A program made the position numbers and the translations under genes. From the NCBI GenBank assembly GCA_900538365.1, contig UPXT01000028.1, positions 1 to 26,109 of the forward strand: a stretch of DNA of 26,109 bases. The letters run 5' to 3'. The notes beneath the pieces were generated by a model. That model ran no database searches, was not told the DNA's origin, and saw only the letters and a program-made list of their open reading frames with translations. This stretch comes from an uncultured Acidaminococcus sp. (lineage in GTDB: Bacteria > Bacillota > Negativicutes > Acidaminococcales > Acidaminococcaceae). Shown here in pieces: positions 6,857 through 15,049 of this stretch. Position 1 is the first letter of the stretch. Each line of letters begins with the position of its first letter.

Positions 6857-6892
6857 GGCGCCAAACCGGATTCTTCGGTTGTGGCGCTTTTT
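6857..6892 (+). terminator. Plus-strand intrinsic terminator next to citF
   Basis: GCGCCAAACCG (6858-6868) pairs with CGGTTGTGGCGC (6876-6887, one bulge), followed by TTTTT. The T-run is on the plus strand, so it would stop transcripts arriving from the left and shield the end of the convergent citF gene. Confidence 0.7.
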
Positions 6893-6914
6893 GGGGCAGC
6901 CCAAGTTTAGATGA

Positions 6915-8474
6915 TTAGCTCTTAGCTTCGCCGATTTCTCGTACGACATCGATGATCGATCCATCCCGTGCTTCGATGATCCCTACGATGCGGTCCTTGA
7001 AGGTGACGGCATCGGGGGCGCCGGCAATGGCATAGGCCCTATCGCGCAGTTCTTCAATGGTACAGAAGGGAAGGTCGACGCCTTTCATGGCATCAATGAG
7101 GTCCTGACGTTTAGGGTTGATGGCGATGCCAAAGTCCGTGATGACAACGTCCACTGTTTCGCCCGGCGTGGTTATGGTGGTGCATTCGGTTCTCACAGCA
7201 GGAATGCGGCCTTGCAGCAGCGGTACGATGACAATGGTGCATTGGGCTCCTGCCGCTGTATCGGGATGCCCGCCTTGGGCGCCTGTAATCATGCCGCTTG
7301 AGTCAACGACCACGTTGCAGTTGAAGTGGGTATCCACTTCTAAGGATGCGAGGATGACAAAGTCGAGATGATTGACGTAGGACGCTTTATTGAAGGGGTC
7401 CGCGTATTCACTGGTTGAGATTTCAATATGTCGGTCTGGATGGTTCTTGATGCTTTCAGTGGCCCCTGTATCAAAGACTTGGGCATCGACGATACGGTCA
7501 ATGAGGCCTTCATCCATCATGTCGCACATGGTCTTTGTGATGCCGCCGAGGGCAAGGCCCATATGGATGCCATCCTTTCTCATATGTTCAGCAAGAATCC
7601 CCGTCGAGGCAAGGGAAGCGCCGCCCGCACCTGTTTGATACGAGAAGCCTTCTTTGTAGTAGGGGGTGTGGATGAGAAATTCTGTCGTATAGCGGGCCAT
7701 GAGGATCTTGCGCATATCCGTTGTCGGTTTGGCTGGCCCTGTAGCAATCTTAAGGGGGTCACCAATGGCGTCCACCACGACGACAGCATCGACGTCTACC
7801 ATGGAAATGGAGGCCGGAATATTGGGGAAGGGGACCAGGGTGTCCGTAATGGCGACGACATAGTCTGCATACTGGGCATCGACCATGGAATAGCTCAGGA
7901 CGCCGCAGTCACTTTTCCCGCCGATGGCACGGCAGTTTCCCATGGGGTCACAGGTGGGGGCACCGATAAAGGCCATATCAATGTGTGTTTCCCCCGATTC
8001 GATGGCCCGCACGCGGCCGCCGTGGCTGCGCATGACAGCTATTTTCTTCAGTTTACCTGTGGAAATGGCTTCGCCAATCTTACCTCGCACACCGGAAGAT
8101 TCGATGCCTGTAATCGTTCCATCTTCAATATAGGGGACGATGGAATCATGGGCTTTTCCTAGGGAGCTGGCACAGATGGTGATGTCCTTGATGCCCATCT
8201 CATGGACAGCATCCATGACGAGGCCTACGATATAATCCCCTTCACGGAAATGATGGTGAAAGCCGAAGGTCATGCCGTCATGGATTCCGCCGGCAATGAG
8301 GGCGTCTTTGATGGAGTGGAGGACTTTACTGCGGGTTGGCGCTACATGGGCACAGGATCGATTGGCCGCGCGCCGGTATACTTTTTGGTCGTAATGAAAA
8401 CTGCCTTGGAAGATTTCTTTGCCGGTTTGGGTAAGGATTTCATCGGGTATTTCACGGCCGACTGCATTTTTCAT
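6915..8474 (-). CDS. citF: Citrate lyase alpha subunit (citrate:acetyl-ACP transferase)
   Basis: A 519-residue CitF-type protein. CitF exchanges the acetyl group on the acyl-carrier subunit CitD for citrate, the first step of citrate cleavage to acetate and oxaloacetate in the cytoplasm. The family region starts near residue 47 (TRSKVLHSIKDALIAGG) and includes FGFHHHFREGD, SSGVRGKIG and GAPTCDPMGN; the length is normal. Start ATG 8474 has AAGGAGG just upstream (complement at about 8481-8487). CitD, CitE and the CitC/CitG/CitX maturation genes usually sit beside citF, but none is seen here: downstream is the repeat region and upstream a separately terminated carrier gene. Either the other subunits are elsewhere or this protein has an independent CoA-transferase role. 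Confidence 0.88.
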   Translation of the reverse strand: MKNAVGREIPDEILTQTGKEIFQGSFHYDQKVYRRAANRSCAHVAPTRSKVLHSIKDALIAGGIHDGMTFGFHHHFREGDYIVGLVMDAVHEMGIKDITICASSLGKAHDSIVPYIEDGTITGIESSGVRGKIGEAISTGKLKKIAVMRSHGGRVRAIESGETHIDMAFIGAPTCDPMGNCRAIGGKSDCGVLSYSMVDAQYADYVVAITDTLVPFPNIPASISMVDVDAVVVVDAIGDPLKIATGPAKPTTDMRKILMARYTTEFLIHTPYYKEGFSYQTGAGGASLASTGILAEHMRKDGIHMGLALGGITKTMCDMMDEGLIDRIVDAQVFDTGATESIKNHPDRHIEISTSEYADPFNKASYVNHLDFVILASLEVDTHFNCNVVVDSSGMITGAQGGHPDTAAGAQCTIVIVPLLQGRIPAVRTECTTITTPGETVDVVITDFGIAINPKRQDLIDAMKGVDLPFCTIEELRDRAYAIAGAPDAVTFKDRIVGIIEARDGSIIDVVREIGEAKS

Positions 8475-8513
8475 AGAAAAACCTCCTTCGAGTGATGAAT
8501 GGTTTTTATCTGC

Positions 8514-8554
8514 ATCCTATTGAGTCAAGGCGCGATGCGTCAAGGGGCCTTGAC
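8514..8554 (-). promoter_or_regulatory. citF promoter with palindromic operator
   Basis: Read on the minus strand, TTGACG (8538-8543), an 18-nt spacer and TAGGAT (8514-8519) form the promoter. A perfect 16-nt palindrome, GTCAAGGGGCCTTGAC (8539-8554), overlaps the -35, and a third half-site GTCAAGG lies at 8524-8530 in the spacer. Three copies of one 7-mer over 31 bp suggest cooperative binding by a regulator, unidentified here. Confidence 0.6.
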
Positions 8555-8626
8555 CTAACCAAAATGGAACTGTTTTTTAAGATGGATGATTGTGATCTGC
8601 GGCGCTATGGCTCCTGTCCCCTTGAT

Positions 8627-8660
8627 AAAAAAACTTCCCGCCTCAAGGAAGCGGGAAGTT
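8627..8660 (-). terminator. Terminator of the 2-hydroxycarboxylate carrier gene
   Basis: AACTTCCCGC (complement of 8651-8660) pairs with GCGGGAAGTT (complement of 8632-8641) and is followed on the minus strand by a run of seven T. It lies 12 nt after the carrier stop codon, so carrier and citF are separate transcripts. Confidence 0.85.
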
Positions 8661-8672
8661 AATGATCGGTTC

Positions 8673-9977
8673 TTATTTAATGAGAGCACCAAAGAGGATG
8701 GACCCAATGATCAGGACGATACCGCCGCCCAGACGGCTGGACAGCTGAGCATAAGCGATGAGGCCCATACGATGGGAAGCACCCAATACGGCAAGGTCGC
8801 CGGAACCGCCGCGGTTTGCCATGCAAAGACCAGCGGTGATGGCAGAGTCGATGGGGTAGAAGCCAACGAGCTGACCGACGATTGCGGAACCGATGATGGC
8901 ACCGACAACGATCAAGAAGGCGATGACCACGTTGCTGAGGTTGATGGCATCAATCAGCTGGTTCAGGTCCGTATCAGCACCGACGCCGACCATGATGATG
9001 AGGACGAGGCAGGAGCTCATGAAGGACTGCAGACGTTTAGCCGCCGCTTTCGTTGCATTCGGGACAATCCCCGTCATGGCTGCGATGGTAACGATGATGA
9101 TCATCCAAGCGAAAGGATGGATGGCAACACCAAAGACTTTCGGCAGGATGGCTTTACCCATGAGACGGCCGGCTGCATAGAAGCCAACGCCCATGAAGAA
9201 GGCACCGCCCATTTCCTTGATGGAAGGAATGGCGTCGTTCTTTTCCGCTTCGATGTCAAGACCGGTACGGATCAGGGTGCTGCCGTCACCGGTGAGCTGC
9301 GGATGCTTATGACCAATCTGGTTCAGGATAGCCGCCGTCAGGATAGCGAAGATGTTTGCAATGGTCAGGATTGTAATGGCGAAGGTGTAGTAGTTGGCTG
9401 CCTTGTCGCCTGTTACGGTTTCATAAATCTGGGAAAGCGGTACGGCACCAGCGCCGTTGCCGCCGCCCATGATGGGAAGGACATAGTTCAGAAGGATCAT
9501 ATCCGGGGCAATGCCAAAGACGAGACCGCCGGCAATCCCGAGCACTGCCGCGCCGATGAGGCCACCGAAGATGGCCGGCAGATATCCGGCGAAGGATTTA
9601 AGCAGGAGTTTCTTTTCCAGACCCAGGATGGAACCGCAGATCAGGAAGACAATGAAGAAGCTCAGGAAGTCAGCTTGGTCCATGACCATGCCAACTGCTT
9701 TGGCATATTTGGCCGGGACCATTTTGTTCGTAAATAGATAAGCGGAAACGAGGAAGGTCAGAACGAGACCGCCGCCGATGTAGGAATTCCAGAAGGGGAT
9801 GCGTTCACCGATTTCATTGCAGACAATACCGAGGGCCAGCATGAAGGCAAAGCCACCAGCAAGATCAGTGCTTAGGGAACCGGTCATAACGCCTGCGGCA
9901 ACAATGACGATGAAGCCGAGGCAGAGGGGCCAACTAAGGCCGAAGGGGGTGAAACTTTTCTTTTTTTCGTCACTCAT
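8673..9977 (-). CDS. 2-hydroxycarboxylate transporter (CitS/CitP/MleP family)
   Basis: A 434-residue membrane carrier of the 2HCT family, which imports citrate, malate or related hydroxy acids by ion symport or by exchange with a fermentation product. The two family signatures, one per half, are visible: MGGGNGAGAVPLSQ near residue 183 and MANRGGSGDLAVLGAS near 390, in the re-entrant loops that form the substrate site. About eleven hydrophobic segments follow a short charged N-terminus. Start ATG 9977 is preceded by AAGGAG at normal distance; the frame stays open upstream to 10166 but that part is the untranslated leader. Location beside citF supports citrate as substrate. Sodium citrate symport versus precursor exchange cannot be decided. 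Confidence 0.87.
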   Translation of the reverse strand: MSDEKKKSFTPFGLSWPLCLGFIVIVAAGVMTGSLSTDLAGGFAFMLALGIVCNEIGERIPFWNSYIGGGLVLTFLVSAYLFTNKMVPAKYAKAVGMVMDQADFLSFFIVFLICGSILGLEKKLLLKSFAGYLPAIFGGLIGAAVLGIAGGLVFGIAPDMILLNYVLPIMGGGNGAGAVPLSQIYETVTGDKAANYYTFAITILTIANIFAILTAAILNQIGHKHPQLTGDGSTLIRTGLDIEAEKNDAIPSIKEMGGAFFMGVGFYAAGRLMGKAILPKVFGVAIHPFAWMIIIVTIAAMTGIVPNATKAAAKRLQSFMSSCLVLIIMVGVGADTDLNQLIDAINLSNVVIAFLIVVGAIIGSAIVGQLVGFYPIDSAITAGLCMANRGGSGDLAVLGASHRMGLIAYAQLSSRLGGGIVLIIGSILFGALIK

Positions 9978-10232
9978 GATTGGACTCCTTTCGAGACTTG
10001 AATGGCTTTTGGGATGTGAAGGGCAGGCGACAGCCGTCCATTTGCCACGCGCTTTCGTCAGGACCCGTAAAAAATAAGATGGCGGTCCAATGACAATGGG
10101 CCCAAAGGAAAGGGCGTGGAGCCGTTTCACATTTACCAATACAGGCGCGGGCGACCCCGCAGCCAAGTGAAGGTGATACTGTTCTCAAATCCTTCACAAT
10201 TGAATCCTATCATAGATTAGACAGACTCTCAA
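9978..10232 (-). promoter_or_regulatory. Promoter and about 220-nt leader of the carrier gene
   Basis: On the minus strand TTGAGA (10227-10232), a 17-nt spacer and TAGGAT (10204-10209) form the promoter, with a start near 10197. That leaves about 220 nt of 5' leader before ATG 9977. GC-rich segments in it can pair locally, but I match it to no known riboswitch. Confidence 0.55.
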
Positions 10233-10492
10233 ATAATAAGTTTTAAATATAAATGATAAGCAAAGCGTTATGAAATGGCTGGAAGCCATGTAAACATGCG
10301 GTGTTTGGACGACGAAGGTAAAATTGAAATTTTACTGAAATTAAAACATTTTTCTTAAATTATGGATAATTGCTCTGATTTCTGAAAGAAACGTTACGGG
10401 AATCAAGGGAAAAAAGGAGGGACCGGCTTCCGCGTATTTTCCAGCATATCCCATGTCCTTTTTTCTGTGGGCAGCCTTTCCAAGCCTTCTGC
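10233..10492. other. Intergenic region upstream of the carrier promoter, with small inverted repeats
   Basis: No gene is seen. Two perfect inverted repeats, ATGGCTGGAAGCCAT (10275-10289) and GTAAAATTGAAATTTTAC (10318-10335), lie 43 and 86 bp upstream of the carrier -35 and may be regulator sites. The remainder is AT-rich; no clear terminator for the AbrB-family gene ending at 10493 is visible. Confidence 0.4.
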
Positions 10493-11548
10493 TTATAGGC
10501 TTTCTTTGGGGAAAAAGCGTTTAATGGCAAAAGGCACGGCAAAGTTCAGCATGAGCACACGGATTAGCTGGTACGTGAGGATCATGGCGACATCCTGCCC
10601 CATTTCCATGCCGGCTAGGCACATTTCGGCAATGCCGCCAGGAGCCACGGCAAGGAATGCTCCAATCGGAGAATAGCCGTAAGCTTTTCCGATGATGACG
10701 GCTACGACTGCACTGGTACCGACCATGAGCAGGGAGCCAACAAGGACGTTGGGAACAAGGCGCTTGGTTCGCAGCAGTTTATCCCGATCCAGCATGGTTC
10801 CAATATAGAGGCCGATGCTCATTTGGGCAAAGGCCATGACGGCGGGCGGAACAGAAGGAATCGGGCCCCAGAGTGTGGCATAAAAAGCGGTAAAGAGGAT
10901 GGGCCCCAGAAGGTTGCCTGTGGGCAGATGGACCTTGCGGGCAAAAAGCTGCCCCATCACGGCAAGGGGAAAGACGATGAGCCAGCCCCGGTGAAAGAGC
11001 TTCATCCCGTCTGTGACAAGGCTTGTCAAAAGATCCGGCGCGACGGTCTTGGTCAGGACCCCACCAAATAGGTTGATGGCAAGAAAGGGAACGCTCACTT
11101 CAACGACGAAAAGGCGCAGGCATTGGGAAACGACGACGACGTTTTCGTCGGCATCATGATATTCTTCCATAAGGAGCGTCATCTGCGTCAAGCCGCCAGG
11201 CAGGCAGCCCATGATACTGCTCAGGAGATTGGCAAAGGTATGGCGGGCCATATAGATGGCAACACAGACGGAAACAAAGAGCGTACTGAGAGAGGCTCCC
11301 AGGACGCCGGGCAGTTCTGCACCCATGCGGATGATGGTGTCCGATGTGCAGTGGGCCCCGATGCCGTACCCTGCTATGCCCAGCATGGCGTTGCGAAGGG
11401 AGAGGGACCCAGAAAACCTTGGTTCATAGAAGGTTTTACAGCAAAAGGCAGCAAGAATCCCGCCCAGCATGTAGGGAATTGGAATTTCAAGCTGACGGAG
11501 CAGGAGCCCGATGAGTGCAGCCGCAATAAAAACAAGAAATGTAAGCAT
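10493..11548 (-). CDS. AbrB-family integral membrane protein (putative transporter)
   Basis: A 351-residue polytopic protein of the AbrB membrane family (COG3180), a duplicated five-helix unit sometimes annotated as ammonia-monooxygenase-like. The repeat units show as two matching starts: LLRQLEIPIPYMLGGILAA near residues 17-35 and FARKVHLPTGNLLGPILFTA near 220-240. Also typical are MGCLPGGLTQM near 127 and AVAPGGIAEM near 300. The biochemical role of the family is unproven; small-molecule transport is inferred. Start ATG 11548 follows AAGGAGA; earlier in-frame starts to 11671 lie upstream of its promoter. It is not the DNA-binding protein of the same name. Its own promoter makes it a separate unit upstream of the citrate carrier. 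Confidence 0.82.
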   Translation of the reverse strand: MLTFLVFIAAALIGLLLRQLEIPIPYMLGGILAAFCCKTFYEPRFSGSLSLRNAMLGIAGYGIGAHCTSDTIIRMGAELPGVLGASLSTLFVSVCVAIYMARHTFANLLSSIMGCLPGGLTQMTLLMEEYHDADENVVVVSQCLRLFVVEVSVPFLAINLFGGVLTKTVAPDLLTSLVTDGMKLFHRGWLIVFPLAVMGQLFARKVHLPTGNLLGPILFTAFYATLWGPIPSVPPAVMAFAQMSIGLYIGTMLDRDKLLRTKRLVPNVLVGSLLMVGTSAVVAVIIGKAYGYSPIGAFLAVAPGGIAEMCLAGMEMGQDVAMILTYQLIRVLMLNFAVPFAIKRFFPKESL

Positions 11549-11608
11549 AAGGCGTCTCCTTTTCTGTGGCATCCTGCCCCTCAGGCTGCCGACTCTTTTC
11601 CTTCCCTT

Positions 11609-11637
11609 ATTGTACCGGAAAGTCAGGGGATGGGCAA
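11609..11637 (-). promoter_or_regulatory. Promoter of the AbrB-family gene
   Basis: Read on the minus strand: TTGCCC (11632-11637), a 17-nt spacer, TACAAT (11609-11614), giving a leader of about 55 nt before ATG 11548. This also supports the internal start chosen for the gene. Confidence 0.6.
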
Positions 11638-11828
11638 ATAGGGATTTGAGGCGATGCTGGTCGCTTTGCAACCGGTGAGGTTATACAGGAAGGGGGAGAT
11701 AAAAGTGATTTTCGTCCTCGCAAAGAGGGGGGAACATAGGCTGGAACATTCTTTGCTTTTGTTGTTTTACCAACAGAATCAGGTGACCTTTTCCTTTATA
11801 CTGCAAATAGCGAAAGGAGGAACCGACT

Positions 11829-12473
11829 ATGAAAGCCGTTCATACGCCTTTTTCCATTGTAAAAGAAAATTCTTATGTCCCAGGCTGCACGGTTTCGCAG
11901 CAGCTTCTTATGAGCCCTTCGGCGGCCTTTCTCGCTTTTTCCCTTGCACCCCAGACGGATATCAGCCCGGAGACCTATGCCTATCCTAAGCTCCTGACGG
12001 TACTTGATGGGGCCATGACGGTCCAAGCGGGCGGCGCCGCCTTTTCCCTTTGCCCAGGGAAAAGCCTCATTGTTCCTCATGGTGTTGCTTTTGGCATCCG
12101 CACAGAAAACGGTGCAATTTATACTGAACTATCCACAAAGGAGGATCTCATCATGAATCTTGATGCTGGTAACTTATTTGTATTAAAGGACCTTGTCCCG
12201 ACAGAAGCGGGCAAGATTGTCAATCGTGACGTTGTTTCGTCGCCCCATATGAAACTGGCCCTCATGGGCTTTGGTGAAGGTACGGGCCTTACGGAACACG
12301 CGGCTCCCGGAAAGGCTCTTGTCATGGCCCTTGAAGGGAAGGCTGTCATCACTTATGAAGGAACGGATCATCTTATTTCTGCTGGGGAAAGTTTCGTCTT
12401 TGATAAAGGCGGCCGTCATGCGGTTACGGCACAGGGTCCTTTCAAGATGGCGCTGTTATTGCTGCTTGATTGA
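11829..12473 (+). CDS. Double-cupin protein
   Basis: A 214-residue soluble protein made of two cupin beta-barrels. Barrel one is about residues 30-100 (TYAYPKLLTVLDGAMTVQAGG...CPGKSLIVPHGVAFGI). Barrel two is about residues 135-213 (HAAPGKALVMALEGKAVITYEGTDHLISAGESFVFDKGGRHAV). The second barrel keeps a histidine in the first motif and one in the last (HAV), the first barrel fewer, so metal binding is more likely in barrel two. Start ATG 11829 follows AAAGGAGG. A TATACT at 11797-11802 may be its -10, without a good -35. Such proteins often handle small acids or sense ligands, but the substrate is unknown and the neighbours give no clear clue. Confidence 0.75.
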   Translation: MKAVHTPFSIVKENSYVPGCTVSQQLLMSPSAAFLAFSLAPQTDISPETYAYPKLLTVLDGAMTVQAGGAAFSLCPGKSLIVPHGVAFGIRTENGAIYTELSTKEDLIMNLDAGNLFVLKDLVPTEAGKIVNRDVVSSPHMKLALMGFGEGTGLTEHAAPGKALVMALEGKAVITYEGTDHLISAGESFVFDKGGRHAVTAQGPFKMALLLLLD

Positions 12474-12581
12474 GGAAGCTTTTCGCCTTGCAGTGTGGAA
12501 GCGGTGCGGCTGTCACGGGTTTAGCGCCGCAGGCGGCCTGCTCATGACGGAAGGCCCTCTATTTGGGTTCACTCAAAATGC

Positions 12582-12630
12582 AAAATACGGCTCAAGGGGT
12601 GCATGGACTGCGCCCCTTGAGCCGTATTTT
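12582..12630. terminator. Strong two-way terminator between convergent cupin and protease genes
   Basis: An 18-bp perfect inverted repeat (12582-12599 with 12613-12630) around a 13-nt loop, with T-rich flanks on both strands (TTTTTT after the plus-strand stem, TTTTGCATTTTG after the minus-strand stem). It serves the cupin gene ending at 12473 and the protease gene ending at 12685. The 12474-12581 stretch before it holds nothing else I can identify. Confidence 0.85.
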
Positions 12631-12684
12631 TTGGAGATTTTCCCTTGTTTTTATGAATTTGAACGATGAGATTCCGCTTCAGCC

Positions 12685-13602
12685 TTATTCCTCTTGCGAT
12701 CCGTCCCTGTCTTCTGCTTCTATCTGGGTCACCAGTGCCCTTAGTTTCTCCAGCCGTTTTTGTGTCACGGGGTGATCGGACCAAAGGCGGCCCCAAAAGC
12801 CTGGATCATCCTGAGCGCCGCCTGAAATATCATAGAGGGCGTTATGGAGCTCTGCGCCGTAGCCAATTTCAAAGGCGTACCGATCGGCGTCATATTCATC
12901 CTGCCTTGCTTTGACCAGCTGAATGAGACGGAAGGGCAGTTTTATGAAAAAGTTTAAGAACTGGAGCCACAGGTTAAAGAAAAAGACCATCAGGGAGATG
13001 ATAAGACCTAGGATGGGCACAATGAGGAAGATGCGGAGCAGGCTCACGATGGCGCGGTACAGGATGGTTACGATGGTGATGGGGACATTCATGCCATAAC
13101 TGAGGAGCATCCATTTCGTATCGTTGTGTGCGAGGTGCCCCAGTTCATGGGCAAGGACGCCGCTGACTTCTTCCCTGGGCAGTGCGGCAAGAAGCCCCCT
13201 ATAGACGACGATATGGCGGTCCCCCATGGCGTAGGCGTTAAGTTTCGGACTGTTTTGGATGTAAAGCGTCAGCGCTTCCCGTTTCAGGCCGGCCTTTTGA
13301 AGCACGGGCATCAACGCGGATTCGATGTAGGCGAGGTCATCTCCCTTTGCTTTGCGCGCGCCGTTTAAGCAGACGAGGATGGACTGAAAAAAAGAAAAGC
13401 GGCTCAAGAGCGCGGGTACAATGAGGATGAGGGCAAGGATCAAGCTGATCTCTTCGCCCGTAAGCCCGCCGCCGGTACGCAGGGTCTGGAACCAGGAGGA
13501 CGGGGTGAAAAAAAGCACGGCAGGAATGATGAACGTTAGGTGGACGGCAAGCATGACGTAGTCGATGCCGAACTGGATCAGGAGCAGGATGAAATTGACC
13601 AT
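12685..13602 (-). CDS. M48 family membrane zinc metalloprotease (HtpX-like)
   Basis: A 305-residue membrane-anchored metalloprotease. The zinc motif HELGH is at residues 152-156 and the third ligand is E236 in DEYDAD, the M48 pattern. Two hydrophobic segments precede it (about 5-32 and 53-72), and a paired hydrophobic block lies between motif and third ligand (about 165-220), as in HtpX. The active site should face the cytoplasm, with a role in clearing damaged membrane proteins. Start ATG 13602 follows AGGAGG at about 10 nt. It is divergent from the arsenic-type operon; the shared 143-bp gap holds both promoters. Confidence 0.88.
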   Translation of the reverse strand: MVNFILLLIQFGIDYVMLAVHLTFIIPAVLFFTPSSWFQTLRTGGGLTGEEISLILALILIVPALLSRFSFFQSILVCLNGARKAKGDDLAYIESALMPVLQKAGLKREALTLYIQNSPKLNAYAMGDRHIVVYRGLLAALPREEVSGVLAHELGHLAHNDTKWMLLSYGMNVPITIVTILYRAIVSLLRIFLIVPILGLIISLMVFFFNLWLQFLNFFIKLPFRLIQLVKARQDEYDADRYAFEIGYGAELHNALYDISGGAQDDPGFWGRLWSDHPVTQKRLEKLRALVTQIEAEDRDGSQEE

Positions 13603-13634
13603 AGAGGAATCCTCCTATCACGATGATTTTTCCC

Positions 13635-13643
13635 ATTATATCA
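13635..13643 (-). promoter_or_regulatory. Extended -10 promoter of the M48 protease gene
   Basis: Read on the minus strand, TGATATAAT: a consensus -10 with the TG of an extended -10 element; no good -35 is seen. A short hairpin (GGCTCCCC with GGGGGCTC, 13648-13669) lies just upstream, between it and the divergent ars promoter. Confidence 0.55.
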
Positions 13644-13679
13644 TAGGCGGCTCCCCTTTTAGGGGGCTCTTTCCCGGAC

Positions 13680-13732
13680 TTGACAGGACCGGGTGGTTCC
13701 TGTATTATCATATTGATAAATATAAATATGAT
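13680..13732 (+). promoter_or_regulatory. Promoter and ArsR-type operator of the arsenic operon
   Basis: TTGACA (13680-13685), 17 nt and TATTAT (13703-13708) make the promoter. An inverted repeat, ATCATATT (13707-13714) with AATATGAT (13725-13732), begins inside the -10 and covers the start point, the usual place and AT-rich style for an ArsR/SmtB repressor site. The ArsR-type gene in the operon is the likely binder. Confidence 0.7.
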
Positions 13733-13745
13733 AGGAGGGAACGGC

Positions 13746-14741
13746 ATGGGCGCTTTTATCCAAGATGAAATCCTTGGCATGCACTGGCTCCATGAGCTGA
13801 TAGGCGTGCTGCTGGAGTCTCTGGGCATCCATCTTCAAAGCCGTTGGGGCGGCAGTCTGCATTTTTTCCTTTACGATGTGATCAAGATTTCCCTTTTGCT
13901 TGGGGTCTTGATTTTCCTTGTTTCCTATATTCAGAGTTTCTTCCCGCCAGAACGGAGCCGCAGGATTATGGGACGCTTTTCTGGCCTGACGGGCTGCGCT
14001 GTCGGCGCGCTTTTGGGTACGGTCACTCCTTTTTGTTCCTGTTCGTCCATTCCTATTTTCATGGGCTTTGTCAGCGCGGGGCTTCCCCTTGGAGTGACGT
14101 TTTCCTTTCTCATTTCATCGCCCATGGTGGATCTGGGGAGTTTGATCCTGCTTGCCAGCATTTTTGGTTGGAAGATTGCTCTTATCTATGTCCTGCTGGG
14201 CCTTGCCGTCGCCATTTTGGGCGGTTTGCTGATTGCTTGCCTTTCTCTTGAAGATGAGGTCCAGGATTTTGTCCGCGCCCTGCCGGCCGCCCCAGAAACG
14301 GACGATTCCCCGATGACGAGGCGGGACCGGGTGCAGTATGCCAAAGCCCAGGTTATTTTTATTTTTCATAAGGTTTTCCCCTATATCCTCCTTGGCGTGG
14401 GCCTCGGAGCCGTGATCCACAACTGGATCCCTGCGTCCCTGGTGACCTTCCTGCTTGGAGGAAATCATGGTTGGGGCGTCCTTTTGGCCACTTTTGTCGG
14501 CATTCCCATGTATGCTGATATCTTTGGCACGATTCCCATTGCGGAAGCCTTGCTCTCGAAAGGGGCCCAACTGGGTACGGTCCTAAGCTTCATGATGGCT
14601 GTTACGACCCTTTCCCTGCCCAGCCTGATCCTGCTGCGCCAAGTCGTGAAGCCTCGGCTCCTAGCTGTCTTTGTGGCTGTCTGTACGGTGGGAATCTTGC
14701 TGGTCGGGTATGCGTTCAATGCCCTGCAGGGGCTATGGTAA
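13746..14741 (+). CDS. COG0701 permease (ArsP-like metalloid exporter)
   Basis: A 331-residue membrane permease of the DUF318/COG0701 family, about eight to ten helices. The conserved PFCSCSSIPIF segment supplies C97 and C99, preceded by C84; in ArsP-type proteins such cysteines bind trivalent arsenicals during export. A second repeat of the fold starts near residue 205 (VFPYILLGVGLGAVIHNWIP). A charged cytoplasmic loop (about 170-200) lies between the halves. Start ATG 13746 follows AGGAGG; upstream in-frame codons overlap the promoter. First gene of an operon with ArsR, ArsC-like and thioredoxin-like genes, which supports arsenic; the family also includes other metal exporters, so substrate is inferred. 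Confidence 0.82.
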   Translation: MGAFIQDEILGMHWLHELIGVLLESLGIHLQSRWGGSLHFFLYDVIKISLLLGVLIFLVSYIQSFFPPERSRRIMGRFSGLTGCAVGALLGTVTPFCSCSSIPIFMGFVSAGLPLGVTFSFLISSPMVDLGSLILLASIFGWKIALIYVLLGLAVAILGGLLIACLSLEDEVQDFVRALPAAPETDDSPMTRRDRVQYAKAQVIFIFHKVFPYILLGVGLGAVIHNWIPASLVTFLLGGNHGWGVLLATFVGIPMYADIFGTIPIAEALLSKGAQLGTVLSFMMAVTTLSLPSLILLRQVVKPRLLAVFVAVCTVGILLVGYAFNALQGLW

Positions 14742-14752
14742 GGAGGGATATT

Positions 14753-15049
14753 ATGGATTATGACGCGGTTTCTGCCATTTGCAAGGCTCTTGGCAGTCCC
14801 ATTCGCCTCAAAATTGTGAAACAGCTGACAAGGGGGGAGACCTGTGCCTGCGAGCTTCTTAAGAACCTAACCATTTCCCAGCCTACCCTTTCCCATCATA
14901 TGAGGATTCTCAAGGCCTGTCACCTCATCGTGGAACGGCGGGACTGGAAGTGGTCCTACTATACACTTGACTGTACGACCTTGACAGCGTTTCGGACTTA
15001 TATCGCAGCGCTGGACTGTAAGCAAAGCAAAGGAGCTATCCATGGCTAA
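14753..15049 (+). CDS. arsR: ArsR/SmtB-family repressor
   Basis: A 98-residue winged-helix repressor. ETCACEL at residues 29-35 corresponds to the ELCVCDL arsenite-binding motif at the start of the DNA-contact helices, with C31 and C33 as ligands. The recognition helix is ISQPTLSHHMRILKACHLI. Additional cysteines at 10, 56, 74 and 89 may contribute. Start ATG 14753 sits 6 nt after GGAGG; an ATG at 14735 overlaps the preceding gene and the ribosome site and was not used. It begins 11 nt after the permease and overlaps the ArsC-like gene by 8 nt. Probably represses the operon from the palindrome at 13707-13732 until arsenite or antimonite binds. Confidence 0.85.
   Translation: MDYDAVSAICKALGSPIRLKIVKQLTRGETCACELLKNLTISQPTLSHHMRILKACHLIVERRDWKWSYYTLDCTTLTAFRTYIAALDCKQSKGAIHG

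Noticed and set aside
7428..8162. 244-residue open frame on the plus strand opposite citF
   Set aside because: It is antisense to a clear citF and has no ribosome site or recognisable domain.
8586..9737. 383-residue plus-strand open frame opposite the carrier gene
   Set aside because: Low-complexity D/G/H-rich translation, the usual shadow of a membrane protein gene.
9978..10166. N-terminal extension of the citrate-type carrier in the same frame
   Set aside because: It lies in the leader after a good promoter; ATG 9977 has AAGGAG and gives the normal protein length.
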